Source of the DNA: G965230065 sp965230065
GTDB taxonomy: Bacteria; Bacteroidota; Bacteroidia; Cytophagales; Cyclobacteriaceae
Direction: 5' to 3'
NCBI GenBank assembly: GCA_965230065.1
Contig: OZ245942.1
Coordinates: forward strand, 7,192,001 to 7,256,000
Length of the DNA stretch: 64,000 nucleotides
The notes under the pieces are model-generated. The model was not told the origin of the DNA. It worked only from the letters and a program-made list of their open reading frames with translations, and made no database searches. A program made the translations under genes and the position numbers. Below are positions 51,010 through 59,179 of the stretch, one piece after another. The number at the start of each line of letters is the position of its first letter. Position 1 is the first letter of the stretch.

Positions 51010-51945
51010 ATGACCAAGAAAATTATTCTCCTCTTACTCATCCCATTGTTGGGAGGCTTTGTAACGCAAGCCCAGCAAATTGGCACCTCTCCCGATTACG
51101 TTACCGCTTTAACCTCCCAATGGCAGGGAGAACGCCTACCCGATGGCCGCCCGAAGGTACCTGACATTATTTTGGAAAGGTTGGAAAATGTGACCCTGGA
51201 ACAAGCCTGGGGTTATTTAAGAAACAAAGGATATCATAACCAGGTAGAAGGGGACTGGATCACCCTCAAGCCTGATGAAGTAATGACCGGCCGGGTGGTA
51301 ACAGCCCAGTTTATGCCTACCCGCCCCGACCTCGACAGCCTGGTAAGGGCGCAAGGCAAAACCGAAGGCCGTTCCCAGAAAGGAGGCATCAATACCTGGC
51401 CCATAGATGTGCTCTCTCCGGGTGATATTTATGTGGCTGACGGATTTGGCAAGATAAAAGATGGTACTTTGATCGGCTCCAGCCTGGGCAATGCCATTTA
51501 TGGAAAAACAGGAAAAGGGGTTATTTTCTACGGCTCGGTAAGGGATATGCAGGAGTTATATGAAACGGAAGGTTTTAATGCCTGGGTAAAAGGGCATCAT
51601 CCCTCTGCCATCAAGGCCATGACGCCTACGGCCATCAACGCGCCCATTCGTATTGGGGAGGTTACTGTATTTCCCGGCGATGTGGTGCTGGCCAATAAGT
51701 ACGGCACCGTGTTTATTCCCGCACACCTGGTGGTTGATTTGGTAACCTCAGCAGAGATGACAGGATTGCGGGATGAGTTTGAGCGTGTCCGCCTACAGGA
51801 AAACAAATACCTGACCGGGGAAATTCATGGCAGCTGGACTGACGAAATCAAAGACGATTTCAGGAACTGGGTTGACAATTACCCGGAAGAACTATCCATC
51901 ACCCAAAAAGATGTAGATGACTATTTGGGCAAAGGAGATCACTAA
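51010..51945 (+). CDS. Exported RraA/HMG-aldolase-family protein
   Basis: A 311-residue protein with a Sec signal peptide (ending TQAQQ). The RraA-like core includes GRVVTAQFMPTRPD, PGDIYVADGFGKIKDGTLIGSSLGNAI (the metal/pyruvate-binding G-x-x-x-A-like region), GVIFYGSVRDMQEL (the conserved Arg-Asp pair), and NAPIRIGEVTVFPGDVVLANKYGTVFIP. Family members without the RNase E-binding role are aldolases that release pyruvate from 4-hydroxy-2-oxoacids. Extra residues at both ends (about 60 before, 50 after) and the signal peptide are unusual. It may cleave a sugar-acid product made by the exported dehydratase at 53606-54901. Confidence 0.8.
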   Translation: MTKKIILLLLIPLLGGFVTQAQQIGTSPDYVTALTSQWQGERLPDGRPKVPDIILERLENVTLEQAWGYLRNKGYHNQVEGDWITLKPDEVMTGRVVTAQFMPTRPDLDSLVRAQGKTEGRSQKGGINTWPIDVLSPGDIYVADGFGKIKDGTLIGSSLGNAIYGKTGKGVIFYGSVRDMQELYETEGFNAWVKGHHPSAIKAMTPTAINAPIRIGEVTVFPGDVVLANKYGTVFIPAHLVVDLVTSAEMTGLRDEFERVRLQENKYLTGEIHGSWTDEIKDDFRNWVDNYPEELSITQKDVDDYLGKGDH

Positions 51946-51949
51946 AAAC

Positions 51950-52945
51950 TCAATTGGGTTTTCTTTCTTTATCCAAATATTCAGCGAGTGCTTTTAAATA
52001 AAGTTCATTAAATGCGCTTCCGGAAAAAGGGTTCTGACTGGATATTAAATTCCTGTCTTTCACGGCATAGTTCGCTTTGGGTAATCCATGCTTATACTTT
52101 AGCCCTAATTTTCTCAATTTTTTGGCTATTTTTCTGTTTTTAGGTTTCCCTTTCATGATAAATCTCTCGATTACAAATTCCTCGAGGGGCGAAACCGAAT
52201 TGACCTTAAAACCAATATATGGATTCTCTTCTTTGGGTATAGTAAGAATGAGGCTTGGGGCGTGACAAATAAGCCCGGTAGGTTTATGCCCTTTTGCAAA
52301 ATGTTTTAACAATACCGGGATATTTTTATCATACGCCAGATCAATCATTAAACCTTGCCCACCAGGAATTATCAGTCCAATATATTCAGGTTTATTTTCA
52401 ATAGCTTCTTCAAGTGTTTTTGGGTTATTAAATGAGCTATCTGTATGAATGAATTGTAAAGCTTCTTCTTTTACATCCAATTTATTTTTCCAATACTTGT
52501 CGTCTATGCTTTCTTCATCTATTGTTGCCACAATTCCATTTGGTGTAGCAAAGTCAACAGCGTACCCAGCTTCTGAAACAGATTGATATGCCAAATAAAA
52601 CTCATTAAGAAAAACCCCTGTTTGTCGTTGCTTTTCTCCATTATTCAGTGGCAAGGTGTCTGCCGCGCTCATTACAATTAGTACCTCTTTATGCTGTGCA
52701 AAAGCTGTAATGCTAAACAGCATTACCATTAAAAAGGTAACAAGCCTTCCTATTTTCGGTTCTAAAGAAATATCGCATTGAAAAGGAATAATGCGTCCGT
52801 CAGACCTGGCGATAGTATTTAGCCTTTCAGTGTTTCTTCCAACAGCTATTATCTGATTATTCAGTTCGCAAAACTTTTCTGTCAAAGCTTTGCCAATTCC
52901 GAAAGTGTGCCCTGTGATGAGAATTTTGTTATACTCTAATTTCAT
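51950..52945 (-). CDS. Chimeric SDR fragment fused to DJ-1/PfpI protein
   Basis: The first about 65 residues are the start of a short-chain dehydrogenase (KILITGHTFGIGKALTEKF with the glycine motif, IAVGRNTERL, and PFQCDIS), cut off in the Rossmann fold. Directly after comes a new signal-peptide-like stretch (RLVTFLMVMLFSITAFAQ) and then a complete DJ-1/PfpI domain with IIPGGQG and the nucleophile elbow GLICHAPS (Cys near 227 in this numbering). Such an internal signal peptide shows that two once separate genes were joined by an in-frame deletion. Whether the DJ-1 part is still exported depends on an internal start. Start ATG 52945 is preferred over a TTG at 52966. Confidence 0.7.
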   Translation of the reverse strand: MKLEYNKILITGHTFGIGKALTEKFCELNNQIIAVGRNTERLNTIARSDGRIIPFQCDISLEPKIGRLVTFLMVMLFSITAFAQHKEVLIVMSAADTLPLNNGEKQRQTGVFLNEFYLAYQSVSEAGYAVDFATPNGIVATIDEESIDDKYWKNKLDVKEEALQFIHTDSSFNNPKTLEEAIENKPEYIGLIIPGGQGLMIDLAYDKNIPVLLKHFAKGHKPTGLICHAPSLILTIPKEENPYIGFKVNSVSPLEEFVIERFIMKGKPKNRKIAKKLRKLGLKYKHGLPKANYAVKDRNLISSQNPFSGSAFNELYLKALAEYLDKERKPN

Positions 52946-52993
52946 TCGCGTAATATTTTGACACAAAGGTCAAACGAATGAACTATAAAATCA

Positions 52994-53007
52994 TTTACAT
53001 ATGTAAA
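52994..53007. promoter_or_regulatory. 14-bp palindrome TTTACATATGTAAA
   Basis: A perfect palindrome overlapping the last codons of the Crp/Fnr gene and lying about 50 bases upstream of the chimeric SDR/DJ-1 gene. It may be an operator for the regulator or chance within AT-rich sequence. Confidence 0.3.
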
Positions 53008-53576
53008 GATTTGCTTTTCGCTCTGATTCTGCTTAGTTGGGTGGGTGTTATCCCCAAATAAGAGGCAATATGGTATTGGTTAATGATTTGTTCTAAATCT
53101 GGGTATTCCCGCCTGAAAATTTCATAGCGTTCTTTGGCTTCAAGGGTTACTAGTTCAACCTCTCTCTTTTCCTTTATTGCAAATTTGTATTCTGCAAATA
53201 TTCTGGCAAGCCTTTCAAATTTCGGATACTCATTGTATAAGGAAGTGATTCTTCCATGATCGGCAACCTGGATTGTGCAGTCTGTTAAACATTGAATATT
53301 GATTAAATTTTTTTGTTTGGAAGTTATGGATGAATAAGCCGCAACAAAATTGAAGGGGGTGAAAAATGTTTTGTTGTATTCATTGCCCGAAGGGTCACGG
53401 AAAAATGCACGCATTACCCCAGCCGTAATAAAAGCTATCTTCCTTGAAAACTCACCATCTTTCGCAAAATAATCGTTCTTTTTTAATTCCTCCTGAGAGA
53501 ACAGGGCGGTGAAAACTTCCATTTCATTGTCTGTAAAATGGAGTAGCTTATCCAAATACGTTTTTAATGCTTCCAT
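52995..53576 (-). CDS. Crp/Fnr-family transcriptional regulator
   Basis: A 193-residue regulator with a cyclic-nucleotide-binding-type N-terminal domain (FSQEELKKNDYFAKDGEFSRKIAFITAGVMRAFF, FVAAYSSI) and a C-terminal helix-turn-helix (QYHIASYLGITPTQLSRIRAK). The binding pocket lacks the GE-x-x-x-RSA cAMP motif, as usual in Bacteroidota members. It is followed by the SDR/DJ-1 chimera on the same strand (49-base gap), its probable target, as regulators of this type often sit beside such redox genes. Confidence 0.88.
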   Translation of the reverse strand: MEALKTYLDKLLHFTDNEMEVFTALFSQEELKKNDYFAKDGEFSRKIAFITAGVMRAFFRDPSGNEYNKTFFTPFNFVAAYSSITSKQKNLINIQCLTDCTIQVADHGRITSLYNEYPKFERLARIFAEYKFAIKEKREVELVTLEAKERYEIFRREYPDLEQIINQYHIASYLGITPTQLSRIRAKSKSLHM

Positions 53577-53605
53577 ACTTTATGTAATTGTCAAAGAAAC
53601 CTGTT

Positions 53606-54901
53606 TTAACCAGCCAGCACTTCCTGTTTTTCAATTTTGCTCTCATCCAGTTCTATCCCAAACCCGGGCTTGGTGGGTAAAGGAATGACACCGTTATCAG
53701 TCAGCAATGGGTCTTTTTGAAAGTGCAGTTTGCCCCCCACATAGTTGATGAGGTATTCTACCAGCGGACACACCTCCGGGCTTTGGCTGGCTACCACATG
53801 CAGGGCCGCATGAATGTTGTGCCCGTGCGGAAATACTTTGGCCCCAAATGAAGAAGCTAGGTTGCATATCTTTACCAGTTCGCTTACGCCCCCGCACCAC
53901 TCCGGGTCGGCCTGTACAATTTGGATGGCCCCGGCTTTGAGGAAATTGAGCACTTCCCACCGGTTATAAAAATGCTCTCCCGTTGCCACAGAAATGGTGG
54001 TGCTTTGGCTCAGTTCCTTGAAACTTTCCAGGCGGTTGGGCGGAAAGGCTTCTTCTATCCAGTACGGGCGATATTGTTCCACTGCTTTGGCCCAGTCCAC
54101 GGCATATTGTAAGTCCCAGCCCATAAAGGCATCGAACATGATTTGCGCATCAAACCCCAGGGCTTCCCGTAGTTCTTGTACGAGTTCAATGTTGTGTTTC
54201 AAGCCTTCATTGCCCTGGCCGGGACCATAGGGTAAAAACCACTTTTGGTGCAAAAAACCCTGCTCATAAAACTGCTTTGCCTTGGCACCTGCTTTGCCTT
54301 TTTCTACTGAATAGCCCAGGCAACTGCCATATACCCGCACCGCATCCCGGGTAGGGCCGCCCAAAAGCTGATACACCGGGGCATCAAAATACCTGCCCCG
54401 TATGTCCCACAACACATTGTCTACCGCCGAGAGGGCCATCATGTAATGACCAGCCCGGGAGTGGCGGTTGCGACGGTACAACTGGTCCCAGAGGGTTTCT
54501 CCGGCCAGGGCATCTTTGCCCAACAAGAACGGGCGTAGTTGGTACAGAATAGGGGCTACGGTTTCAGGGTCTAAATACCCGTATATGCCTTCTATTCCTC
54601 CTTTTGTTTTTACCCGAATGTAATGCTGTGTGGTAGTGCCTTCAACTTCCTTTGGGTTGGGGCTGTCCTGATAAGGGGCAGGCCGCTGGCCGGGGTAAAT
54701 ATGGATGGGCTGTGCCTGGTACTGACTGTCTATGCCCTGAGTGTACGTTCTTGGCCCTGTCACCCGCAGTATTTCCACCGCATCAATGATGGTATCTTCA
54801 CTGGGTGGGGTATTGGCAAAAAGTTGTTGGGTGGGCAATGGTAAAAAAGCAAAAGCAGAAGCTTTGGAGATGTCGGACAAAAACCGGCGGCGTGTGTTCA
54901 T
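53606..54901 (-). CDS. Tat-exported enolase-superfamily dehydratase (L-rhamnonate dehydratase-like)
   Basis: A 431-residue mandelate racemase/muconate lactonising enzyme-type protein with a twin-arginine signal (NTRRRFLSDISKASAFAFLP). Barrel residues seen: Lys 220 (HQKWF), metal ligands Asp 257 (MFDAFMGW), Glu 283 (WIEEAFPP) and Glu 309 (ATGEHFYNRW), Asp 332 in QADPEWCGGVSEL and His 359 in VFPHGHNIH. The pair of GEH..RW, WCGGV.EL and PHG motifs, and the C-terminal PGFGIELD, agree with the L-rhamnonate dehydratase subgroup as I remember it. It would dehydrate a sugar acid to a 2-keto-3-deoxy acid. Export of such an enzyme is unusual. Confidence 0.8.
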   Translation of the reverse strand: MNTRRRFLSDISKASAFAFLPLPTQQLFANTPPSEDTIIDAVEILRVTGPRTYTQGIDSQYQAQPIHIYPGQRPAPYQDSPNPKEVEGTTTQHYIRVKTKGGIEGIYGYLDPETVAPILYQLRPFLLGKDALAGETLWDQLYRRNRHSRAGHYMMALSAVDNVLWDIRGRYFDAPVYQLLGGPTRDAVRVYGSCLGYSVEKGKAGAKAKQFYEQGFLHQKWFLPYGPGQGNEGLKHNIELVQELREALGFDAQIMFDAFMGWDLQYAVDWAKAVEQYRPYWIEEAFPPNRLESFKELSQSTTISVATGEHFYNRWEVLNFLKAGAIQIVQADPEWCGGVSELVKICNLASSFGAKVFPHGHNIHAALHVVASQSPEVCPLVEYLINYVGGKLHFQKDPLLTDNGVIPLPTKPGFGIELDESKIEKQEVLAG

Positions 54902-55102
54902 AAGGTAGTATTTATGGTTACCGCGACAATATATGTTGAATCAGGCAATCCTACAAAAAACCGGGGTATGAATTAAGAATTTGGGGTATATTGTTTGGTG
55001 TTTCTGGTTTGATGTTTAATTGTTTTTGTCAAAGAAAACAGAAACTTAAAACTCAAAAATTTCTTCCCCAAACGTTACTTTCAATGACTTTGTGCCTGGT
55101 TG

Positions 55103-55422
55103 TCAAATCTCCGTTTTGTAAAAAAAATTACTGTCAAGCGGATGTCCACCTGCCGGATGAATTAACCCTTCATCTGTTCCCCACTCGGTAAAAATTGAGC
55201 CGGAGACCGAACCATCAGGATTGGGTTTGTAAAACAAATAGGGTCTCAATTGTTCATCCAGGCTGAAGCTGGTCAGGAAAACCGAATCCTGATAAAAGGC
55301 TAACCCATCATTTTCGTCAATCTGCACGTCATAATTTTCAGGATGGCAGGCAAGGTCATGCAGCAAAAAGTAAGGATGAGGAGTGTGTCAAATGGTTTGA
55401 AGATGGTATGTAAATCTTTCAC
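55103..55422 (-). pseudogene. Possible frameshifted small lipoprotein gene
   Basis: An 87-codon frame (55103-55366, opening with HDLACHPENYDVQ) gives a plausible secreted domain but lacks a signal peptide. In another frame just upstream a GTG at 55422 opens a signal-like peptide (FKPFDTLLILTFCC), which would join it after a shift of one base near 55370. Read together they look like a lipoprotein of about 105 residues. It starts 18 bases after the hydrolase gene stop. Either the frame is broken or the true start is elsewhere. Confidence 0.35.
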
Positions 55423-55440
55423 TTTTAATAATTCTTTAGT

Positions 55441-56385
55441 TTATATCTGGGAAAGCAGAAATTGCAATACTTCCCTTACGAACAGCTCAGGGTCAGTATC
55501 CATGGCGATATGTTGCTGGCCGGGCAGGTTAATGACTGTACTGTTTGCCAGTGCTGAATCAACAACTTCTGTTGCCTGCCGAAATAATAGTGGGCTATCT
55601 CCTCCCAGCAACAGCAGGGTGGGCACTTGGAGGTGGGCAAATTTTTCAGGATAAAAGCTGTACTTCCGATCAATGGCAAGTTCCCTCGGAATTGTGGGGG
55701 CAAGCTGGGTTCTAATTTTCCACATGGGCAGGTGGCGGTAGGTTTCAAAATCATCTGCAGGCATTCTTACCACTTCGCGCATAAATAATTCCAGTGCCTT
55801 CTCCAATTCACCACTGTCTATTAGTGCTTGCATCCGATCAGGAACCCCGGGCGGATACATGGGAAGGCCCGTTGGGATGGGCGGTTCATAGAGAATCAGT
55901 TTGCGAATATTATCGGTGAGTAGCGCTGCCTCCAGCGCGCAAACTGCCCCATAAGAGTGACCAAGTACAAATGCCGGTTCACCGATACCCTTCAGTACCG
56001 CAGCTACATCTGCTGCTTCGTGCATGATGTCATATTCAGGTGAATCCCCGCTTCCTCCCCGGCCACGGCGGTCCATTGCGTAGACGGTGAAATGCTGCTC
56101 GAGCTGCGGTAAGACAAGAGACCAGCGGGTGTGGTCTGCCGTTGTGCCATGAACGAGAAGCAAGGGCGGCCCTGCCCCACTTTTCCAGAAGCCTATGGCC
56201 GTGCCATCTGCTGAAGTAACTCTCTGCCTATTTTGGGTGTACTTCATATCATTGGCATTTTGCGTTGACTGATCAGCATTTTTATTTGAATGAGAACTGC
56301 ATGAAAGCATAAGGAAAGCAATAACCACAGAGGCTGGGTTAAGTATTTTCTTCAAAACATATTCAGTTTTGCTGTTCTTATCCAT
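55441..56385 (-). CDS. Alpha/beta hydrolase lipoprotein
   Basis: A 314-residue protein with a lipoprotein signal (FLMLSCSS, Cys 29). The hydrolase fold shows LLLVHGTTADHTRW (oxyanion), YAMDRRGRGGSGDS, nucleophile Ser 144 in LGHSYGAVCALEA, Asp in LLLGGDSPLL and His in PGQQHIAMDTDPELF. The motif set fits the haloperoxidase/esterase group of small alpha/beta hydrolases. The substrate is unknown. It is exposed on the periplasmic side of the envelope. Confidence 0.85.
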   Translation of the reverse strand: MDKNSKTEYVLKKILNPASVVIAFLMLSCSSHSNKNADQSTQNANDMKYTQNRQRVTSADGTAIGFWKSGAGPPLLLVHGTTADHTRWSLVLPQLEQHFTVYAMDRRGRGGSGDSPEYDIMHEAADVAAVLKGIGEPAFVLGHSYGAVCALEAALLTDNIRKLILYEPPIPTGLPMYPPGVPDRMQALIDSGELEKALELFMREVVRMPADDFETYRHLPMWKIRTQLAPTIPRELAIDRKYSFYPEKFAHLQVPTLLLLGGDSPLLFRQATEVVDSALANSTVINLPGQQHIAMDTDPELFVREVLQFLLSQI

Positions 56386-56862
56386 AATACAATTGACTTC
56401 CTCATGCTTGCTGCTACGTTGGTATAGCCACTATGCCACTGTTTCTCAACCTTAAAATACTGAATTTAACTGGATAATGCTCATTTTTGGGAAAAAAAGC
56501 AAGACAGGAAACTACATAGCGAAAGGGTCGCCTGATGGGGTGAGGAGTCCGAAGGTTGCTAGGATTTCAAATACATGGTTGGTTGTAGTTTTTCAATTTT
56601 CCTGTTATTGAAATTAATGCAATATTTTTCTCACTGATTCTCATTAACTGATTCTAACGCCTAAGTATAGTAAGTGCGCCCACACTTTCCAATAGCACTA
56701 AAGTATCGAATTGCAGGAAAAATTGAAAGCAGTTTTCAAGCGCATTCACCATACATTTTGCTAGGTTTTGAGATTCTTTCTCTATGATTCGTTGAGGTAT
56801 CCACTATAGCTATAAAAGTTTTTAGGCTATCGGTTAAATAAGGCCATAATGTTTCTAATATA
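56386..56862. other. 477-bp intergenic region
   Basis: No gene, repeat or palindrome stands out. It is AT-rich apart from a GC-richer patch around 56520-56570 (ending GAGTCCGAAGG), which resembles a ribozyme core only superficially. The region lies between two minus-strand genes and contains the promoter of the hydrolase. Confidence 0.4.
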
Positions 56863-57537
56863 TTATTCTTCCTCATTTAGTTCTTCAATAGTTCGATCCA
56901 ACTCGTGCAGCACATTAGCATATTTCTGGGCTTCCTTTCTAACGATAAAAGGAATCGTAATGATCAAAATGATCAGAAATATCGAAAAATATGATTCAAA
57001 GATGTAAGGTCCATTGGAGGAAAAATTCAAGTTTTTTCCCCATCCAATTTTCATTAGCGTATCAACTTCTACAATGCCCAAAATAGCAACCATTGAAATT
57101 GTCCCTACCCAAAAACCCCTTTTTGTTATAGCTTGAAAATGGGATTTTACATTCAGTAGTGATTCCAATAACGTACCCGTATTATACGTTTTCTTAATAA
57201 AATTCAAATTTCTTTTTATGGTCATCAGCGCATAAATCATGAATACTTCAATAAGGCATGGAATGAGATATGGCCCACCTAGTTCTGAACTTGTTTTAGG
57301 AATTAGACCCTGACTATCACGGTATATGAGAAATAATATGACCAATGGAATGAAGATTACTACGCCCACATAAACATTGATATCAAGCTTAAGTTTTCTT
57401 TGTAGTTTACTGATTACGCCATTGCCTTTTTGTGTGATTATTTCTAAGATATTTTCTTTAGCCAAATTCTTGTCTATTAATTTTTCTTCGGCAAGCGTAT
57501 TCCAGATTCTTTTTAATTCAACTGTTTCCATTTTCAA
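56863..57537 (-). CDS. Membrane protein, probable anti-sigma factor
   Basis: A 224-residue protein with a cytoplasmic N-terminus of about 50 residues, four hydrophobic segments (first VYVGVVIFIPLVILFLIY, last IFLIILIITIPFIVRKE) and an acidic C-terminal tail (ELDRTIEELNEEE). It overlaps the sigma-factor gene by 20 bases. In ECF systems an overlapping downstream membrane protein is usually the anti-sigma factor; I do not recognise a known anti-sigma domain, so this rests on context. Confidence 0.6.
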   Translation of the reverse strand: MKMETVELKRIWNTLAEEKLIDKNLAKENILEIITQKGNGVISKLQRKLKLDINVYVGVVIFIPLVILFLIYRDSQGLIPKTSSELGGPYLIPCLIEVFMIYALMTIKRNLNFIKKTYNTGTLLESLLNVKSHFQAITKRGFWVGTISMVAILGIVEVDTLMKIGWGKNLNFSSNGPYIFESYFSIFLIILIITIPFIVRKEAQKYANVLHELDRTIEELNEEE

Positions 57538-58006
57538 ATGATTTTAAGATTTCCGTCTTGATTCTGTTTATTTTAACTCCTGTATTGCTTTTTGAAATAC
57601 CTATCATTTCAGCAATTTCTTGGTAACTATATTCATCCAGGTATAAGGTAATGATGGCCTTGTCCACATCTGATAACCTGTTGATGGCCTCATATAATTT
57701 TTCTTTATTGGTATGAGTAGCATCATCGGCATGAGAAATATTCGGAATATCGACTTCAGAAAATTCTACTCGTTTCAATTTATTTTTTTCCTTCCTTTTA
57801 AGATCAATGGCAGAGTTAATGCAAACACGATACATCCAGGTCGAAAATTTGGCAGTGTTATTGAAACTAGGAAAAGCCTTCCACAATTGAATAATTAGCT
57901 CCTGGTGATAATCCTCTTTTTCAAGTCTATCTCTAAAATATAAATTACATATTTTGTGAACTATTCCCTGGTTTTTGTATAATAACTCGGTAAACTTCTC
58001 TTTCAT
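57518..58006 (-). CDS. ECF-type sigma factor
   Basis: A 162-residue sigma-70-like factor. Region 2 is FTELLYKNQGIVHKICNLYF...EDYHQELIIQLW and FSTWMYRVCINSAID (about residues 5-75). Region 4 is LSDVDKAIITLYLDEYSYQEIAEMIGISKSNTGVKINRI (about 112-150) with the helix-turn-helix. It differs in group from the FecI-like factor of the glycan locus. It is probably controlled by the overlapping membrane protein downstream and is AT-rich relative to neighbours. Confidence 0.88.
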   Translation of the reverse strand: MKEKFTELLYKNQGIVHKICNLYFRDRLEKEDYHQELIIQLWKAFPSFNNTAKFSTWMYRVCINSAIDLKRKEKNKLKRVEFSEVDIPNISHADDATHTNKEKLYEAINRLSDVDKAIITLYLDEYSYQEIAEMIGISKSNTGVKINRIKTEILKSFENGNS

Positions 58007-58248
58007 TAATCAGTAATTAATCTTTGCCCAATAAGACGTATATTAATTAGTGGAAATTACAAATCTTAAAAAAATCATTACGGGAAGGGGGAAGGAAACC
58101 TAAGCTCATTCTATAATTTTCACTTTTTCACTTTGCTTACCGGTTAGCGAAAACCATAAATGTGCAGACTGGCTTTTGTGCGCCATAGCATGAAACCTAA
58201 CGAGTATATAGACGCTATACATCTATTTTCCGGGTTGAAATTACTAAG

Positions 58249-58617
58249 TTATTTGATTTTTATCACCCCATTTCTGTACAAATCCAAAGCCTGGTTTAAA
58301 ATTAACTCAATGGTGGAGATGGGTAAATCATCGGTTGGGTTTACCCTGAAAATTTTCATCCGGGTACGGGTTCCGGTTTCCAGTTTGGGGTGGTCAAGGT
58401 GTTTTCCTTCTACCATCAGCAGGTAAGGCTCATTCGTTTTTTTATCAACCCACAGGTAGCAGAACATTTTTTTCTTGTAACAGAAGCAGGGCATGCCCCA
58501 CTTCATGGTTTCTGTGATATGGCTGTCTTGCTGCATGATAATATCCCTCAGGGCCAGCAGGCAACTCTTGTTGGGTTCTTCTTTATGGAGATAGTAGTTT
58601 TCAAGTTCCCGTTTCAT
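58249..58617 (-). CDS. DUF1801 family protein
   Basis: A 122-residue cytoplasmic protein of the DUF1801 (YdhG/YdeI) type. It has LALRDIIMQQDSHITETMKWGMPCFCYKKKMFCYLWV, where the ETMKWGMPCF motif is diagnostic, and the KLETGTRTRMKIFRV segment. Function is not established. It follows the GyrI-like gene on the same strand, with a palindromic repeat between them. Confidence 0.85.
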   Translation of the reverse strand: MKRELENYYLHKEEPNKSCLLALRDIIMQQDSHITETMKWGMPCFCYKKKMFCYLWVDKKTNEPYLLMVEGKHLDHPKLETGTRTRMKIFRVNPTDDLPISTIELILNQALDLYRNGVIKIK

Positions 58618-58631
58618 ACTTTTGATTATTT

Positions 58632-58658
58632 GTAAAGCGGCTCAGAGAGCCGCCCTAC
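58632..58658. repeat. REP-like palindrome, copy 2
   Basis: GCGGCTC-AGA-GAGCCGC is a perfect 7-bp hairpin (58637-58653), flanked by GTAAA and CCTAC. Reverse-complemented it reads GTAGGGCGGCTCTCTGAG, matching 30707 onward (GTAGCGCGACTCTCTGAG). The A-T pair there is G-C here, so pairing is kept. Confidence 0.65.
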
Positions 58659-58665
58659 GATGATA

Positions 58666-59124
58666 TTACTTAACAGCAATAAAAAAATCAACTTCGGCGT
58701 CGGTTGGGTTTTGGGCTTTTTGGCCAAAAGCTTCAAAGTCTGCCGTAAATTTTCTTTCTAAATCCATCTCCCATATTTTTGTCCACTCATGTACAATCAA
58801 CCCATTGGTGAGGTCGCCACGGGCTGTGATCTTAGCATAGTTGCCGCCGTCAAACTCCCTTCCAACCATACCTTCAGGAATATCCTGCAAATGCTTTACC
58901 CGGCAACCTAAAATAGCAGTATAGGGTTGGGTATGGTCACCCTCATAATCGGTATATAGGGAGTACAACGTGTTGTCAATTTTGTTGGGGATGGAATCCA
59001 AAAGGTTTTCGCTCATAAACCTGCCCCACATTTCCGTGATTTCTTTGGCGGCCTGCCCGTTTTGGTTGGTGGTTCTTACCGAGATACCGATGAGTTGAAA
59101 AGGTTCAATGTTTACTTTTTTCAT
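58666..59124 (-). CDS. GyrI-like/AraC effector-binding domain protein
   Basis: A 152-residue stand-alone small-molecule-binding domain (FQLIGISVRTTNQNGQ, then LYSLYTDYEGDHTQPYTAILGCRV, IPGG-like IPEGMVGREFDGGNYAKITARG and the C-terminal DAEVDFFIAVK typical of the family). ATG 59124 is chosen because a longer frame to 59307 overlaps the upstream gene with no family similarity. It lies 55 bases after the WYL-type regulator gene, so it may sense ligands for that regulator or for a common target. Confidence 0.87.
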   Translation of the reverse strand: MKKVNIEPFQLIGISVRTTNQNGQAAKEITEMWGRFMSENLLDSIPNKIDNTLYSLYTDYEGDHTQPYTAILGCRVKHLQDIPEGMVGREFDGGNYAKITARGDLTNGLIVHEWTKIWEMDLERKFTADFEAFGQKAQNPTDAEVDFFIAVK

Positions 59125-59179
59125 TTTTCTAATGTTTTGGTTTGTGGCAAAGTAAACACGGGCTTGTGTCAACAGTATG

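Noticed and set aside
56520..56575. Hammerhead-like ribozyme core (CTGATG ... GAAG)
   Set aside because: The conserved CUGAnGA and GAAA boxes are each off by a base and the three stems cannot be drawn convincingly.
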